Notes under the pieces: generated by a model | What the model was told of the DNA's origin: nothing | The model's database searches: none | The model's input: only the letters and a program-made list of their open reading frames with translations | Part shown: piece after piece, positions 46,055 through 55,199 of the stretch | Numbering within the stretch: the stretch's first letter is position 1 | Layout of the letters: each line of letters opens with the position of its first letter | Source of the DNA: Vibrio atypicus | Lineage (GTDB): Bacteria > Pseudomonadota > Gammaproteobacteria > Enterobacterales > Vibrionaceae | NCBI RefSeq assembly: GCF_009811315.1 | Contig: NZ_BLID01000002.1 | Span: 109,831 to 173,830 of the forward strand | Direction of reading: 5' to 3' | DNA: 64,000 bases | Made by a program: the position numbers and the translations under genes

Positions 46055-46260
46055 GTGTGCGTATCAAATCATTTCTTTGCTAAGGCTCGATGTTGCGTTG
46101 AGCCTGAAATATGACAATTTGAGCTATGATCAAACATATCAATAGGATGGGATGTGATATGGATCTGCAATCAGTTCAAAGTTTATATATTGTGCAATAA
46201 GGTCTCCAAGCAGAAGTAATTAAACTCTCAATATAAGTTCATGTGGTAATGGAAGAAAAA

Positions 46261-46983
46261 ATGACAACGAAAATTCTCGTGGTTGATGATGACCAAGAAA
46301 TACGAGAGTTACTTGATGAGTATTTATCGAAATCTGGTTATCAGGTAGCGACAGTGGCAGACGGGGAAGAACTTAAGAGTCACCTAGAAGAGTTTGGTTA
46401 TCCTCAACTCGTGTTGCTTGATGTCATGTTACCCGGTGATGATGGTTTCGCGCTTTGTCAGTTTATTCGTCGTGAATCCAATGTGCCTATTATTATGCTA
46501 ACAGCGGTGTCTGATGAAACCGACCAGATCATTGGGCTTGAAATAGGCGCGGATGATTATATTGCGAAACCTTTTAATCCTCGCCAGCTTATTGCTCGGA
46601 TAAAAGCGGTACTTCGACGAGTGCAGTTGAATGAAGAAAAAGTCAGTGATGCGTTACCTAAGCAAATTACGTTTGGAGATTGGCGACTTGATACTCTTGC
46701 TCATAAAATCATTCATCTAGAGACAAACGAAGAGCACGACCTTTCAGGCAGCGATTTTGCATTGTTGATGCTGTTTTTGACTCGCCCTAATGAAGTACTT
46801 GATAGAGATACCATCTCATTTGCTACGAGAGGTCGTGAAGCGTTGCCTTTTGAGCGAGGTATAGATGTTCAACTCAGCCGCTTACGTCATCGACTTGGTG
46901 ACAGTGGTAAATATCCTCAATATATCAAAACCATGCGTGGCAATGGTTATATTTTGGCAGTCCCTGTCAGCGTAGAGCACTAG
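46261..46983 (+). CDS. gltR: OmpR-family response regulator, GltR-like
   Basis: The 240-aa regulator has an N-terminal receiver domain (VVDDD acidic pocket, phospho-acceptor Asp in LLDVMLPGDDG, the Thr of MLTA and the Lys of AKPF) and a C-terminal winged helix ending in MRGNGYILAVP. ATG 46261 follows GGAAG. The kinase gene begins 4 bases after its stop. Because a Gts-like sugar importer lies immediately downstream, the pair is probably equivalent to Pseudomonas GltR/GtrS, which activates glucose uptake; the symbol is by context and not proven. Confidence 0.85.
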   Translation: MTTKILVVDDDQEIRELLDEYLSKSGYQVATVADGEELKSHLEEFGYPQLVLLDVMLPGDDGFALCQFIRRESNVPIIMLTAVSDETDQIIGLEIGADDYIAKPFNPRQLIARIKAVLRRVQLNEEKVSDALPKQITFGDWRLDTLAHKIIHLETNEEHDLSGSDFALLMLFLTRPNEVLDRDTISFATRGREALPFERGIDVQLSRLRHRLGDSGKYPQYIKTMRGNGYILAVPVSVEH

Positions 46984-46987
46984 ATTG

Positions 46988-48436
46988 ATGATGAGATTAC
47001 TGCGCGTTATTAAGCCTAACTCGCTTGTCACTCGTACTTTGGGACTTGCGTTGTTAGCGGTGGTATTGGCGCAGGGTATTGCAACGGCTATTTGGTATAG
47101 TGAATCTAAGCAGAAAGAACTACTCGGCATTCAAGATGCCTCTGAAAGTATGGCGAATATGTTTGCTTCAACGGTGACTTTCTTCCAATCACTTCCCGTT
47201 CGCTATCGACATATAGTTCTTGACCAAATTCGCAACATGGGTGGGACGCGATTTTTTGTCTCATTTAACAAAGAGAAGCTGATTGTAGAGCCGATACCGG
47301 ATACGCAACTTAAGCAGGCGTCGCTTAGCGCGGTTAAATCGGTATTAGATAAAAAACTCACTAAGGTGGCTTCTATATCAGCAGATTTCTCTCATCCTGA
47401 TAACTTGCGCCTGCTTAAAAATGATATCTATCTTAGTGATCTACCTAAATCTTGGGCGCACCATACATTAACATTGTCCCCAATTGATCCTCCGATTTTA
47501 GTGGTGCAAATAGAGCTGAGTTCCCATGAATGGGTCTATATCGCAGCGCTACTTCCTGCACCTTATGTGACTTTAGATGATACGGTTATTGCGCGGGAGC
47601 AAATCGTCTTTTTATTGCTTTCTACGACCTTGCTACTTGGCTTGACGTACTTCTTAATGCGGCGACAAGTCAAGCCTCTAAAAAGACTCGCCAAAGCCGC
47701 GAATGAAATGAGCATGGATATCGATCAGCCACCTTTGGCTGAAGAAGGGGCAAGTGAATTGGTCACTGCGACCAGAGCCTTTAATCGCATGCAACAACGA
47801 ATTCGTCGCTATGTTTCTGACCGAGAGCATTTGTTCTCTTCTATTTCTCATGACTTAAAAACGCCGATTACTCGTCTGAGATTGCGCGCTGAATTGCTCG
47901 AGAGTGACCAAAAACGAAGTAAGTTTAATAAAGATCTTGATGAGTTAGAAATGATGGTCAAAGGCGCACTGCAATGTGTAAGGGACACAGATCTGCATGA
48001 AAATAACGCCTTTATTGACCTCAATGAGATGATTAACTCGGTGATCGAGCCCATGAATTTCTCTCAGCAAAAAGTCCACTTTGCTCCGGTGGAAATGGAC
48101 CCCATCGTCGCTAAACCACTCGCGATTAAGCGTGTACTGACTAACTTATTGGATAATGCCGTCAAGTATGGTTTTAGTGCGGTGGTCAAAGTGGAAACCT
48201 CAGAAGATTGGATCACGGTCACTATCGATGATGAAGGTCCAGGTATCCCTGAGGAAAAACTAGAACAGGTATTTGAGCCTTATTTTAGGTTGGCGATGGA
48301 TGACCAAGGACATGGTTTAGGACTTGGGATCTGCCGTAATATTCTCCACGGACATGGCGGAGATCTCATAATTAGCAATCGTTCTCTTGGCGGTTTACGC
48401 GCTCAACTCTATATCCCACCTAGCTTAGAAGTTTAA
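46988..48436 (+). CDS. gtrS: sensor histidine kinase, GtrS-like
   Basis: The 482-aa inner-membrane kinase has transmembrane helices at about residues 16-38 and 204-222, a periplasmic sensor of about 165 residues, a HAMP domain (RRQVKPLKRLAKAANEMS), the His in SSISHDLKTPITRLR, and an ATPase domain with NLLDNAVKYG, DDEGPGIPEE and GHGLGLGI. It is cotranscribed with the response regulator. In Pseudomonas GtrS senses sugar acids derived from glucose; by analogy this kinase may do the same. Confidence 0.87.
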   Translation: MMRLLRVIKPNSLVTRTLGLALLAVVLAQGIATAIWYSESKQKELLGIQDASESMANMFASTVTFFQSLPVRYRHIVLDQIRNMGGTRFFVSFNKEKLIVEPIPDTQLKQASLSAVKSVLDKKLTKVASISADFSHPDNLRLLKNDIYLSDLPKSWAHHTLTLSPIDPPILVVQIELSSHEWVYIAALLPAPYVTLDDTVIAREQIVFLLLSTTLLLGLTYFLMRRQVKPLKRLAKAANEMSMDIDQPPLAEEGASELVTATRAFNRMQQRIRRYVSDREHLFSSISHDLKTPITRLRLRAELLESDQKRSKFNKDLDELEMMVKGALQCVRDTDLHENNAFIDLNEMINSVIEPMNFSQQKVHFAPVEMDPIVAKPLAIKRVLTNLLDNAVKYGFSAVVKVETSEDWITVTIDDEGPGIPEEKLEQVFEPYFRLAMDDQGHGLGLGICRNILHGHGGDLIISNRSLGGLRAQLYIPPSLEV

Positions 48437-48456
48437 TGTAACGCAATTGTTACATT
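48435..48456. promoter_or_regulatory. 8-6-8 perfect inverted repeat upstream of gtsA
   Basis: AATGTAAC-GCAATT-GTTACATT begins at the kinase stop codon and lies 125-146 bases before gtsA. It may be a binding site controlling the importer operon. The core TGTAAC-N6-GTTACA is one base per arm from the TyrR box, though nothing else suggests TyrR. Confidence 0.5.
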
Positions 48457-48580
48457 GGCTTTACGCTTTGTTTCAATCAAAAAATTCTATTTGGATAGAC
48501 TTCATAGTGTTCAAGCACGAAGTGAACGGGTCAGTTATGCCGTAGGCCCTGACGTCTAATCCAATACATGGAAGATAACA

Positions 48581-49828
48581 ATGAAAATGAATAAAACCCT
48601 ACTTACTTTATCGCTCTTGTCTGCCTCTGCATTTTCTCACGCTGGGGAAGTGGAAGTGCTGCACTGGTGGACTGCTGGTGGTGAAGCAAAATCTGCCGCT
48701 GTTCTTAAAGAAATGCTAGAGCAACAGAATCACACCTGGAAAGATTTTGCGGTTGCTGGTGGCGGTGGTGAATCTGCTATGACCGTTTTGAAAACTCGCG
48801 CGGTATCAGGTAACCCACCATCTGCGGCTCAGATTAAAGGTCATGATATTCAGGAGTGGGGTGGATTAGGCTTTTTGACTACCCTAGATCAAACGGCGAA
48901 ACAGGAACAGTGGGACTCGATTCTACCGTCAGTGGTCACGAAGGTGATGAAGTTTGACGGTGAATATGTAGCGGTACCGGTGAACGTACACCGAGTAAAC
49001 TGGCTGTGGGCAAACCCAGAAGTGTTGAAAAAATCTGGCGTTGAGCTCCCGACAACATTAGACGAATTCTTTGCCGCTGCAGACAAGATTAAGGCTGCAG
49101 GCTTCATCCCACTGGCACATGGTGGTCAGCCATGGCAGGACGCAACCGTATTTGAAGCCGTCGCACTAGATGTATTGGGTAGTGAAGACTACAACAAAGC
49201 GTTTGTTGATTTAGATATGGACGTTCTATCTGGTGACAAGATGGTTGAGGTATTTACGAAGTTTAAGAAAGTCCGTGACTATATTGACGCTAACTCACCA
49301 GGTCGCGACTGGAACGTAGCAACGTCAATGGTGATCAATGGTGAAGCTGCAATGCAAATCATGGGTGACTGGGCGAAAGGTGAATTTACTGCGGCAGGTA
49401 AAGTGCCAGGTAAGGATTACATCTGTGCGCCTGCACCAGGGACTGACGGTCAGTTCACTTTCAACATCGATAGCTTTGCTTTCTTCGAGCTAAGCGATAA
49501 AGAAAATCAAAAAGCGCAGCAAGACCTTGCTAAAACTATATTAACTAAAGATTTCCAAGAAGTGTTTAACCTAAACAAAGGCTCGATTCCTGTTCGTTTA
49601 GATATGGATATGAGCAAGTTTGATCAGTGTGCACTAGATTCTATGGCGACATTCAAAGCAAGTGCGAAATCGGGCGATTTAGTTCCAAGTATGGCGCACG
49701 GCTTGTCGACGACGAGCTACGCTCAAGGCGCGATTTACGATGTGGTGACGAATTTCTTCAATGATGATTCTGCTGATCCAAAACAAGCGGCTCAAAAGCT
49801 AGCCAAAGCGGTTAAAGCTGCGATCTAA
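48581..49828 (+). CDS. gtsA: sugar ABC transporter, substrate-binding protein (glucose/mannose GtsA-like)
   Basis: A 415-aa periplasmic binding protein with a signal peptide (about residues 1-21, SHA). It closely resembles Pseudomonas GtsA in many blocks: [77 protein letters not shown] and [11 protein letters not shown]. Two Cys (in ICAPAPG and FDQCALD) probably form a disulfide. It is the first gene of the importer operon; the SD is GGAAGA. Confidence 0.88.
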   Translation: MKMNKTLLTLSLLSASAFSHAGEVEVLHWWTAGGEAKSAAVLKEMLEQQNHTWKDFAVAGGGGESAMTVLKTRAVSGNPPSAAQIKGHDIQEWGGLGFLTTLDQTAKQEQWDSILPSVVTKVMKFDGEYVAVPVNVHRVNWLWANPEVLKKSGVELPTTLDEFFAAADKIKAAGFIPLAHGGQPWQDATVFEAVALDVLGSEDYNKAFVDLDMDVLSGDKMVEVFTKFKKVRDYIDANSPGRDWNVATSMVINGEAAMQIMGDWAKGEFTAAGKVPGKDYICAPAPGTDGQFTFNIDSFAFFELSDKENQKAQQDLAKTILTKDFQEVFNLNKGSIPVRLDMDMSKFDQCALDSMATFKASAKSGDLVPSMAHGLSTTSYAQGAIYDVVTNFFNDDSADPKQAAQKLAKAVKAAI

Positions 49829-49847
49829 CTATAAAGAGACACCCCCT

Positions 49848-49886
49848 AAAGGGCGACCAAATTCGTGGGGAGTTTGGCCGCCCTTT
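49848..49886 (+). terminator. hairpin between gtsA and gtsB (expression attenuator)
   Basis: The arms AAAGGGCGACCAAA and TTTGGCCGCCCTTT pair at 13 of 14 positions around an 11-base loop. The T run is poor (CCTT). It probably stabilises or partly terminates the gtsA transcript so the binding protein is made in excess over the permeases. Confidence 0.55.
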
Positions 49887-49938
49887 CCTTAACACCTAAC
49901 GAGGAATGTTGTTAGGTGATATGACGTAAGGATTCGTT

Positions 49939-50862
49939 ATGGAGCATGTTGTATCTCGGTATGCCAAAAAGTCTGCGCCAAAGCCGAGCTTTGCTGACAG
50001 ACTACAGCGCTGGTTACCGAAAATCGTTCTGGCGCCGACTATGCTGGTTACTGTCGTATGTATCTACGGTTACATATTTTGGACCGCAGCCCTTTCATTG
50101 ACCAACTCTCGCTTTTTACCGAGCTTTAATTTCGCGGGTTTTACCCAGTACGAAAAGCTAATGGAAAACGATCGTTGGATTACTTCAATTACCAATTTAG
50201 GCATTTTTGGCCTGCTATTTATGCTGGTCGCAATTGGCCTTGGCGTGGGCTTAGCTATCTTGCTTGACCAAAATATCCGTCAAGAAGGGGCGATAAGAAC
50301 CATCTATCTATACCCGATGGCACTGTCATTCATTGTGACAGGTACAGCGTGGAAGTGGATTTTGAACCCAGGTCTTGGTATCGAAAAGCTGATGCAAGAT
50401 TGGGGCTTTACTAATTTTGAGTTTGATTGGCTCGTCAACTCAGATATGTCGGTTTATACCCTAGTGATCGCTGCAGTTTGGCAATCTTCTGGTTTTGTTA
50501 TGGCGATGTTTTTGGCTGGATTGCGTGGAATTGACTCCTCAATCATCAAAGCGGCTCAAATTGATGGCGCCAATTTACCAACCATCTACGTGAAGATCAT
50601 TTTGCCATGTCTTCGCCCGGTCTTCTTCAGCGCTGTGATCATTACTTCACACATCGCAATTAAGAGCTTTGACCTTGTTACCGCTATGACGGCGGGTGGC
50701 CCGGGTTACTCTTCTGATTTACCAGCGCTATTTATGTACGCGCACTCTTTCACTCGTGGACAAATCGGTTTAGGTGCAGCAAGTGCCATGATGATGCTGG
50801 CAGGTATTTTAGCGATTCTAGTGCCGTATCTCTATTCAGAACTTAGGGAGAAAAAATCATGA
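49939..50862 (+). CDS. gtsB: sugar ABC transporter permease GtsB-like
   Basis: A 307-aa inner-membrane protein with six transmembrane helices (MalF/UgpA type). The cytoplasmic EAA-like loop IDSSIIKAAQIDGANLPTIYVKIILPCLRP contacts the ATPase. Its gene overlaps gtsC by 4 bases (ATGA), so translation is coupled. Confidence 0.88.
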   Translation: MEHVVSRYAKKSAPKPSFADRLQRWLPKIVLAPTMLVTVVCIYGYIFWTAALSLTNSRFLPSFNFAGFTQYEKLMENDRWITSITNLGIFGLLFMLVAIGLGVGLAILLDQNIRQEGAIRTIYLYPMALSFIVTGTAWKWILNPGLGIEKLMQDWGFTNFEFDWLVNSDMSVYTLVIAAVWQSSGFVMAMFLAGLRGIDSSIIKAAQIDGANLPTIYVKIILPCLRPVFFSAVIITSHIAIKSFDLVTAMTAGGPGYSSDLPALFMYAHSFTRGQIGLGAASAMMMLAGILAILVPYLYSELREKKS

Positions 50863-51716
50863 CCAATAACATGAATTTTGCCCGTCTATTTATTTACGCG
50901 TGCTTGATCTTCTTCTGTGTTGTTTATTTGATGCCGCTGTTTGTGATGGTGATTACTTCCTTTAAAACGCTGCCTGATATTAAAGCGGGTAACCTGATGT
51001 CTCTGCCTAAAGAGTGGGTGTTTGATGCTTGGTATAAAGCTTGGGATAGCGCGTGTACTGGGGTGAAGTGTGAAGGTGTGAAAGGGTACTTTTGGAACTC
51101 TTTTCAGATGGTGATTCCAGCCGTTGCAATTTCGACACTATTAGGTGCATTTAATGGTTATGTGGTAACGAAATGGCAGTTCCGTGGTTCGAACTTGTTC
51201 TTTAGTTTGTTGCTGTTTGGCTGCTTTATTCCATTCCAAGTTGTACTGCTTCCAATGGCAACCATGTTGGGCAAGTTAGGTCTAGCTAACACGACAACAG
51301 GTTTGGTTATTGTCCACGTTATTTACGGCATGGCATTTACCACTTTGTTCTTCCGTAATTTTTACATTGGTATTCCGGATGAATTAGTTAAAGCAGCCAA
51401 GCTTGATGGCGCAGGATTCTTCACCATTTTCTTCAAGATACTGCTACCTCTTTCGACTCCAATCATCATGGTTACGGTGATCTGGCAGTTCACCGCTATT
51501 TGGAATGACTTCCTATTTGGTGTGGTTTACTCAGGCTCAGAGACACAGCCCATCACAGTTGCGTTAAATAACTTGGTGAATACCAGTACAGGCGTGAAAG
51601 AGTACAACGTTGATATGGCGGCGGCGATCATCGCGGCGTTACCAACGCTTTTAGTTTATGTCCTAGCTGGGAAATATTTTGTTCGCGGCCTAACGGCAGG
51701 ATCAGTAAAAGGATAA
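50859..51716 (+). CDS. gtsC: sugar ABC transporter permease GtsC-like
   Basis: A 285-aa partner permease of MalG/UgpE type with six transmembrane helices. The EAA loop [28 protein letters not shown] is clear. A periplasmic loop contains two Cys (CTGVKCEG) that may form a disulfide. It starts by overlapping the gtsB stop and is followed by gtsD after 5 bases. Confidence 0.88.
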   Translation: MTNNMNFARLFIYACLIFFCVVYLMPLFVMVITSFKTLPDIKAGNLMSLPKEWVFDAWYKAWDSACTGVKCEGVKGYFWNSFQMVIPAVAISTLLGAFNGYVVTKWQFRGSNLFFSLLLFGCFIPFQVVLLPMATMLGKLGLANTTTGLVIVHVIYGMAFTTLFFRNFYIGIPDELVKAAKLDGAGFFTIFFKILLPLSTPIIMVTVIWQFTAIWNDFLFGVVYSGSETQPITVALNNLVNTSTGVKEYNVDMAAAIIAALPTLLVYVLAGKYFVRGLTAGSVKG

Positions 51717-51721
51717 TTATC

Positions 51722-52837
51722 ATGGCAACACTAGAACTTAAACAGATCCGCAAAACTTACCCGAAAGCGGAGCAAGAAACCCTTAAAGGTATTGATATCA
51801 GTATCGACTCAGGCGAGTTCCTGATTTTGGTCGGGCCGTCTGGGTGTGGAAAATCGACATTGATGAACACCATTGCAGGTCTAGAAGGGATCAGCGGTGG
51901 AGAAATTGTGATTGATGGGCGCGACGTATCGAATGTCGAGCCGAAAGATCGTGATATCGCAATGGTATTCCAATCCTATGCGCTTTATCCAAACATGACG
52001 GTTCGAGGCAACATCGCCTTTGGCCTGAAAATTCGTAAGATGCCGGATAACGAAATTGAAGAAGAGGTTCAACGTGTGGCAACCATGCTGCAAATTGATC
52101 ATCTACTCGATCGAAAGCCATCTCAACTTTCTGGTGGTCAGCGTCAACGCGTTGCTATGGGGCGTGCATTGGCTCGTCGACCTAAGTTGTATCTTTTTGA
52201 TGAACCACTTTCCAATCTAGATGCAAAATTGCGTGTGGAAATGCGCCACCAAATTAAGCGCCTACACCAACAATTAAACACCACGATTGTCTACGTTACT
52301 CACGATCAAATTGAGGCAATGACGCTCGCGGATCGTATTGCGGTAATGAAAGATGGTGAGTTGCAACAACTAGGTACACCACAAGAGATCTATACCAAGC
52401 CAAACAATATGTTTGTTGCTGGTTTTATGGGGTCACCGTCTATGAACTTCATTAAGACCATGGTTGATTTGGATGCGGATGATAACCCAGTCATTAAAGT
52501 GAAAGGGAGTAATCAGCAAGAACATCACATCAAGTTACCCGCCTCAATGCGTGAGCAAGATGGCAAAGAGATTGTGATTGGTTTACGGCCTGAACATATC
52601 TCTGAAACCGAAAATCAAGACTCCCTCGCTTCAACTAAGCTCGATTTACAACTTGAAGTGCTCGAACCAACTGGACCTGACACTATCGCTATGATCAAAG
52701 TAAATGATCAAGAAGTGGCTTGTCGCTTGTCTCCGGAGTTTGAGGTACAAGTCGGTCAAGTGGCTCCACTACATTTCGACTTATCAAAAGCGGTCTTTTT
52801 TGATGCGAACACTGAGCAGAGAATAGACTTTGATTAA
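51722..52837 (+). CDS. gtsD: sugar ABC transporter ATPase (MalK/UgpC type)
   Basis: A 371-aa ATP-binding subunit. Walker A is GPSGCGKST near residues 38-46, the ABC signature LSGGQRQR near 135, Walker B LYLFDEP near 155, and the C-terminal regulatory TOBE/MalK-like domain (about 240-371) is complete. It energises the GtsBC permease. Last gene of gtsABCD; the terminator lies about 250 bases downstream. Confidence 0.9.
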   Translation: MATLELKQIRKTYPKAEQETLKGIDISIDSGEFLILVGPSGCGKSTLMNTIAGLEGISGGEIVIDGRDVSNVEPKDRDIAMVFQSYALYPNMTVRGNIAFGLKIRKMPDNEIEEEVQRVATMLQIDHLLDRKPSQLSGGQRQRVAMGRALARRPKLYLFDEPLSNLDAKLRVEMRHQIKRLHQQLNTTIVYVTHDQIEAMTLADRIAVMKDGELQQLGTPQEIYTKPNNMFVAGFMGSPSMNFIKTMVDLDADDNPVIKVKGSNQQEHHIKLPASMREQDGKEIVIGLRPEHISETENQDSLASTKLDLQLEVLEPTGPDTIAMIKVNDQEVACRLSPEFEVQVGQVAPLHFDLSKAVFFDANTEQRIDFD

Positions 52838-53088
52838 TCGTTAATTTGTTTCAGCGCACTCTTGAATCATACTTCGGGGGGAGGTTTCAGGCTTGGCTTG
52901 CAGCTTGAATTCGAGAGTGCGCTACTTTGTTTGTAATTGCATTTGTTAACAAATCTCTCAATAGCAACTATGCTTATATAGATGTTTGGAATTGGCTTTT
53001 CCTCTCTATAGGAGTAAATAAGTCAAATTTGATGGAGGGGAGGGATAGTTTGCTTCCGTCTCCTTTGCTCTTTCCCTCTCCTCACATT
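52838..53088 (+). other. long 3' untranslated stretch after gtsD
   Basis: No gene is convincing here; an 86-codon frame (52927-53187) lacks an SD and protein character. An inverted repeat, AGCGCACTCTTGAAT (52853-52867) with ATTCGAGAGTGCGCT (52909-52923), matches at 14 of 15 positions around a 41-base loop and could form a long hairpin. The real terminator is further on (53089-53119). This might be a 3'UTR-derived small RNA, but that is speculative. Confidence 0.4.
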
Positions 53089-53119
53089 AAAAGTCCTAAC
53101 ATTGGTTGGGGCTTTTTTG
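53089..53119 (+). terminator. terminator of gts operon
   Basis: AAAAGTCCTAAC / GTTGGGGCTTTT pairs over 12 bp (two G-U pairs) with loop ATTG, followed by a T run. Confidence 0.75.
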
Positions 53120-53206
53120 TTTTTACCGTTCAATTGTTTTTATCCTATCCAGCTTTCTTCGCTTTATTGAATACGTGTAGAAAGTAACTCATTAGTCGTG
53201 AATTTA

Positions 53207-53224
53207 TGGGTGGAATCCTACCCA
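53207..53224. promoter_or_regulatory. candidate DctD upstream activating site
   Basis: TGGGTGGAATCCTACCCA is an imperfect 18-base palindrome (14 positions symmetrical) about 95-110 bases upstream of the sigma-54 promoter, the distance expected for an enhancer-binding protein site. Confidence 0.4.
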
Positions 53225-53318
53225 AAGTAAATGATGTCAATCACAGTTACATAAATGTATTAATGTTTATTTGTTGTTAACTGCTTGTAATTAAATAGAT
53301 TGTCGCTAATTGATAAAG

Positions 53319-53336
53319 TTTGGCCTACTTATTGCC
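53319..53336 (+). promoter_or_regulatory. sigma-54 promoter of dctPQM
   Basis: TTGGCCTACTTATTGCC carries GG at -24 and GC at -12 with the invariant 10 bases between, matching TGGCAC-N5-TTGCW. It is about 57 bases upstream of the dctP ATG. The convergent dctD encodes the matching sigma-54 activator. Confidence 0.8.
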
Positions 53337-53392
53337 CTTATCTATGTACAACGCCCAGTGATGGGGTTGTCCATTTAACAAGGAGAATAATA

Positions 53393-54388
53393 ATGCTTAA
53401 GCCTTTGACCCTACTATCTGCCTCAATTCTTGCTGTGACTAGTTTTAACGCTGCGGCGAACTGTGATCCAGGTGAGACCGTGATTAAATTTAGTCACGTG
53501 ACGAATACAGATAAACACCCGAAAGGGATTGCGGCTTCATTACTAGAACAACGTGTCAATGAAGAGATGAATGGAAAAGTGTGTATGCAGGTTTTCCCAA
53601 ACTCGACACTTTATGATGATAACAAAGTACTTGAAGCGCTACTCAACGGTGACGTGCAACTGGCTGCCCCTTCTTTATCTAAGTTTGAAAAGTTCACGAA
53701 AAAGTACCGTATCTTTGATCTTCCGTTCTTGTTTGAAGATGTGGACGCTGTGGATCGTTTCCAAAACTCAGAGTCAGGCGAAAAGCTGAAAAACGCGATG
53801 AAACGCCGTGGTCTCCAAGGTTTAGCGTTTTGGCACAATGGCATGAAGCAGATGTCTGCTAACCAACCTCTGATCTCTCCTGAAGACGCAAAAGGACTGA
53901 AGTTCCGTGTTCAGGCGTCTGATGTGCTTGTTGCTCAGTTTGAGCAGTTAGGTGCTAACCCTCAGAAAATGTCGTTTAAAGAAGTTTATGGCGGCCTGCA
54001 AACTAAAGTTATTGATGGCCAAGAAAACACTTGGTCAAACATCTACGGTAAGAAGTTCTTTGAAGTACAGGACGGCATCACAGAGACGAACCACGGCATT
54101 CTTGACTATCTAGTCGTAACGTCAAATGACTTCTGGAAAGGTCTACCAGCTGATCAACGCGAGCAGTTGAATACGATTATTCAAGAAGTATCAGCAACGC
54201 GTAATGCTGAATCGACCAAAGTGAATCTAGCCAACAAAAACAACATCATCGAAGCGGGTGGTGAAGTTCGTTCTTTAACTTCAGAGCAGCGTCAACAGTG
54301 GGTGACAGCGCTACAACCTGTTTGGAAGAAGTTTGAGAAAGATATTGGCTCTGATTTGATTGATGCAGCGATTGCATCAAATCAGTAG
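53393..54388 (+). CDS. dctP: TRAP transporter substrate-binding protein DctP
   Basis: The 331-aa periplasmic protein binds C4-dicarboxylates (malate, fumarate, succinate) for the DctQM membrane subunits. It has a signal peptide (about residues 1-22) and the family motifs KFSHVTNTDKHPKG, FPNSTLYDD, the FRVQASDV segment with the conserved Arg that binds the substrate carboxylate, and GQENTWSNIY. ATG 53393 follows AAGGAG. An upstream in-frame ATG at 53300 is inside the promoter. Confidence 0.95.
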   Translation: MLKPLTLLSASILAVTSFNAAANCDPGETVIKFSHVTNTDKHPKGIAASLLEQRVNEEMNGKVCMQVFPNSTLYDDNKVLEALLNGDVQLAAPSLSKFEKFTKKYRIFDLPFLFEDVDAVDRFQNSESGEKLKNAMKRRGLQGLAFWHNGMKQMSANQPLISPEDAKGLKFRVQASDVLVAQFEQLGANPQKMSFKEVYGGLQTKVIDGQENTWSNIYGKKFFEVQDGITETNHGILDYLVVTSNDFWKGLPADQREQLNTIIQEVSATRNAESTKVNLANKNNIIEAGGEVRSLTSEQRQQWVTALQPVWKKFEKDIGSDLIDAAIASNQ

Positions 54389-54435
54389 CCCCCGAAATGA
54401 TTCCTGAAAAATAACTATAAATTTCCCCTAACTTT

Positions 54436-54469
54436 GGCCCTTCTGTCGGGAGGAGGGTCTTTCTTTTTC
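54436..54469 (+). terminator. attenuator hairpin between dctP and dctQ
   Basis: GGCCCTT pairs with GAGGGTC (two G-U pairs) and is followed by TTTCTTTTT. It probably lowers expression of dctQM relative to dctP. Confidence 0.6.
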
Positions 54470-54515
54470 TAGTAATTCCCAAGCTAAAACCGCTTGGAAA
54501 AATAGCGATGTAACT

Positions 54516-55196
54516 ATGGAACAGTCAATTTTTGCCAGAATAGGTAAAGTGACCGATGCCATCGAAGAGACTTTAATAGCTTTCTTCCTTGGTGCGATGA
54601 CTTTACTCACTTTTGCCAACGTTATCTTTAGATACGTTTTCAATGACAACATTCTTTGGGCTCTTGAACTTACGGTCTTTCTTTTTGCCTGGATGGTGTT
54701 GGTCGGCGCCTCATACGGAGTGAAAAAACACTTCCACATTGGTGTTGATGTAATCATTAACTTAGCACCAGAAAAACTGAGAAAAATCTATGCTCTGCTC
54801 GCCGCTGCGTGTTGCTTAACCTTTTCTATTTTACTTTTGATTGGTTCTTGGAATTACTGGTACCCATTTGTGACTGAACGCGCTTGGTATGAAACCGATG
54901 ATATTCCAATGCCGGAAATGCTGCAATTCTTGGCTGATTGGTTAAACGAAGGGGAGCGTTACGAAAAACTTCCTCGCTTTATTCCTTATATGGCGTTGCC
55001 TATTGGTATGGCGATGATGACTTTTCGATTTGTTCAAATCACGATCCAAATTGCGACAGGAAAATTAGATCGATTGATTGCAGGCCATGAAGCGGAAGAA
55101 GAGTTAGAAGCGCTAAAAGAAGAGCTGAAAGATGCGGGTGAGGCGATGGATCCAAAGCACGTCAGCGACAATAACAACAAGAGCAAGGAGAGCTAA
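54516..55196 (+). CDS. dctQ: TRAP transporter small permease DctQ
   Basis: The 226-aa small membrane subunit has four transmembrane helices. The N-terminal helix and FANVIFRYVFNDNILWALELTVFLFAWMVLVGASYGV motif are typical of DctQ. A charged C-terminal tail (about 185-226) rich in Glu and Lys is longer than in many DctQ proteins. dctM follows after 3 bases. Confidence 0.93.
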   Translation: MEQSIFARIGKVTDAIEETLIAFFLGAMTLLTFANVIFRYVFNDNILWALELTVFLFAWMVLVGASYGVKKHFHIGVDVIINLAPEKLRKIYALLAAACCLTFSILLLIGSWNYWYPFVTERAWYETDDIPMPEMLQFLADWLNEGERYEKLPRFIPYMALPIGMAMMTFRFVQITIQIATGKLDRLIAGHEAEEELEALKEELKDAGEAMDPKHVSDNNNKSKES

Positions 55197-55199
55197 ACC

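Noticed and set aside
46157..46198. 13-codon leader frame upstream of the response regulator
   Set aside because: It has a passable SD but is too short to support; no attenuation structure was seen.
52927..53187. 86-codon frame after gtsD
   Set aside because: Composition follows T-rich noncoding DNA, no SD, and it runs across the operon terminator.
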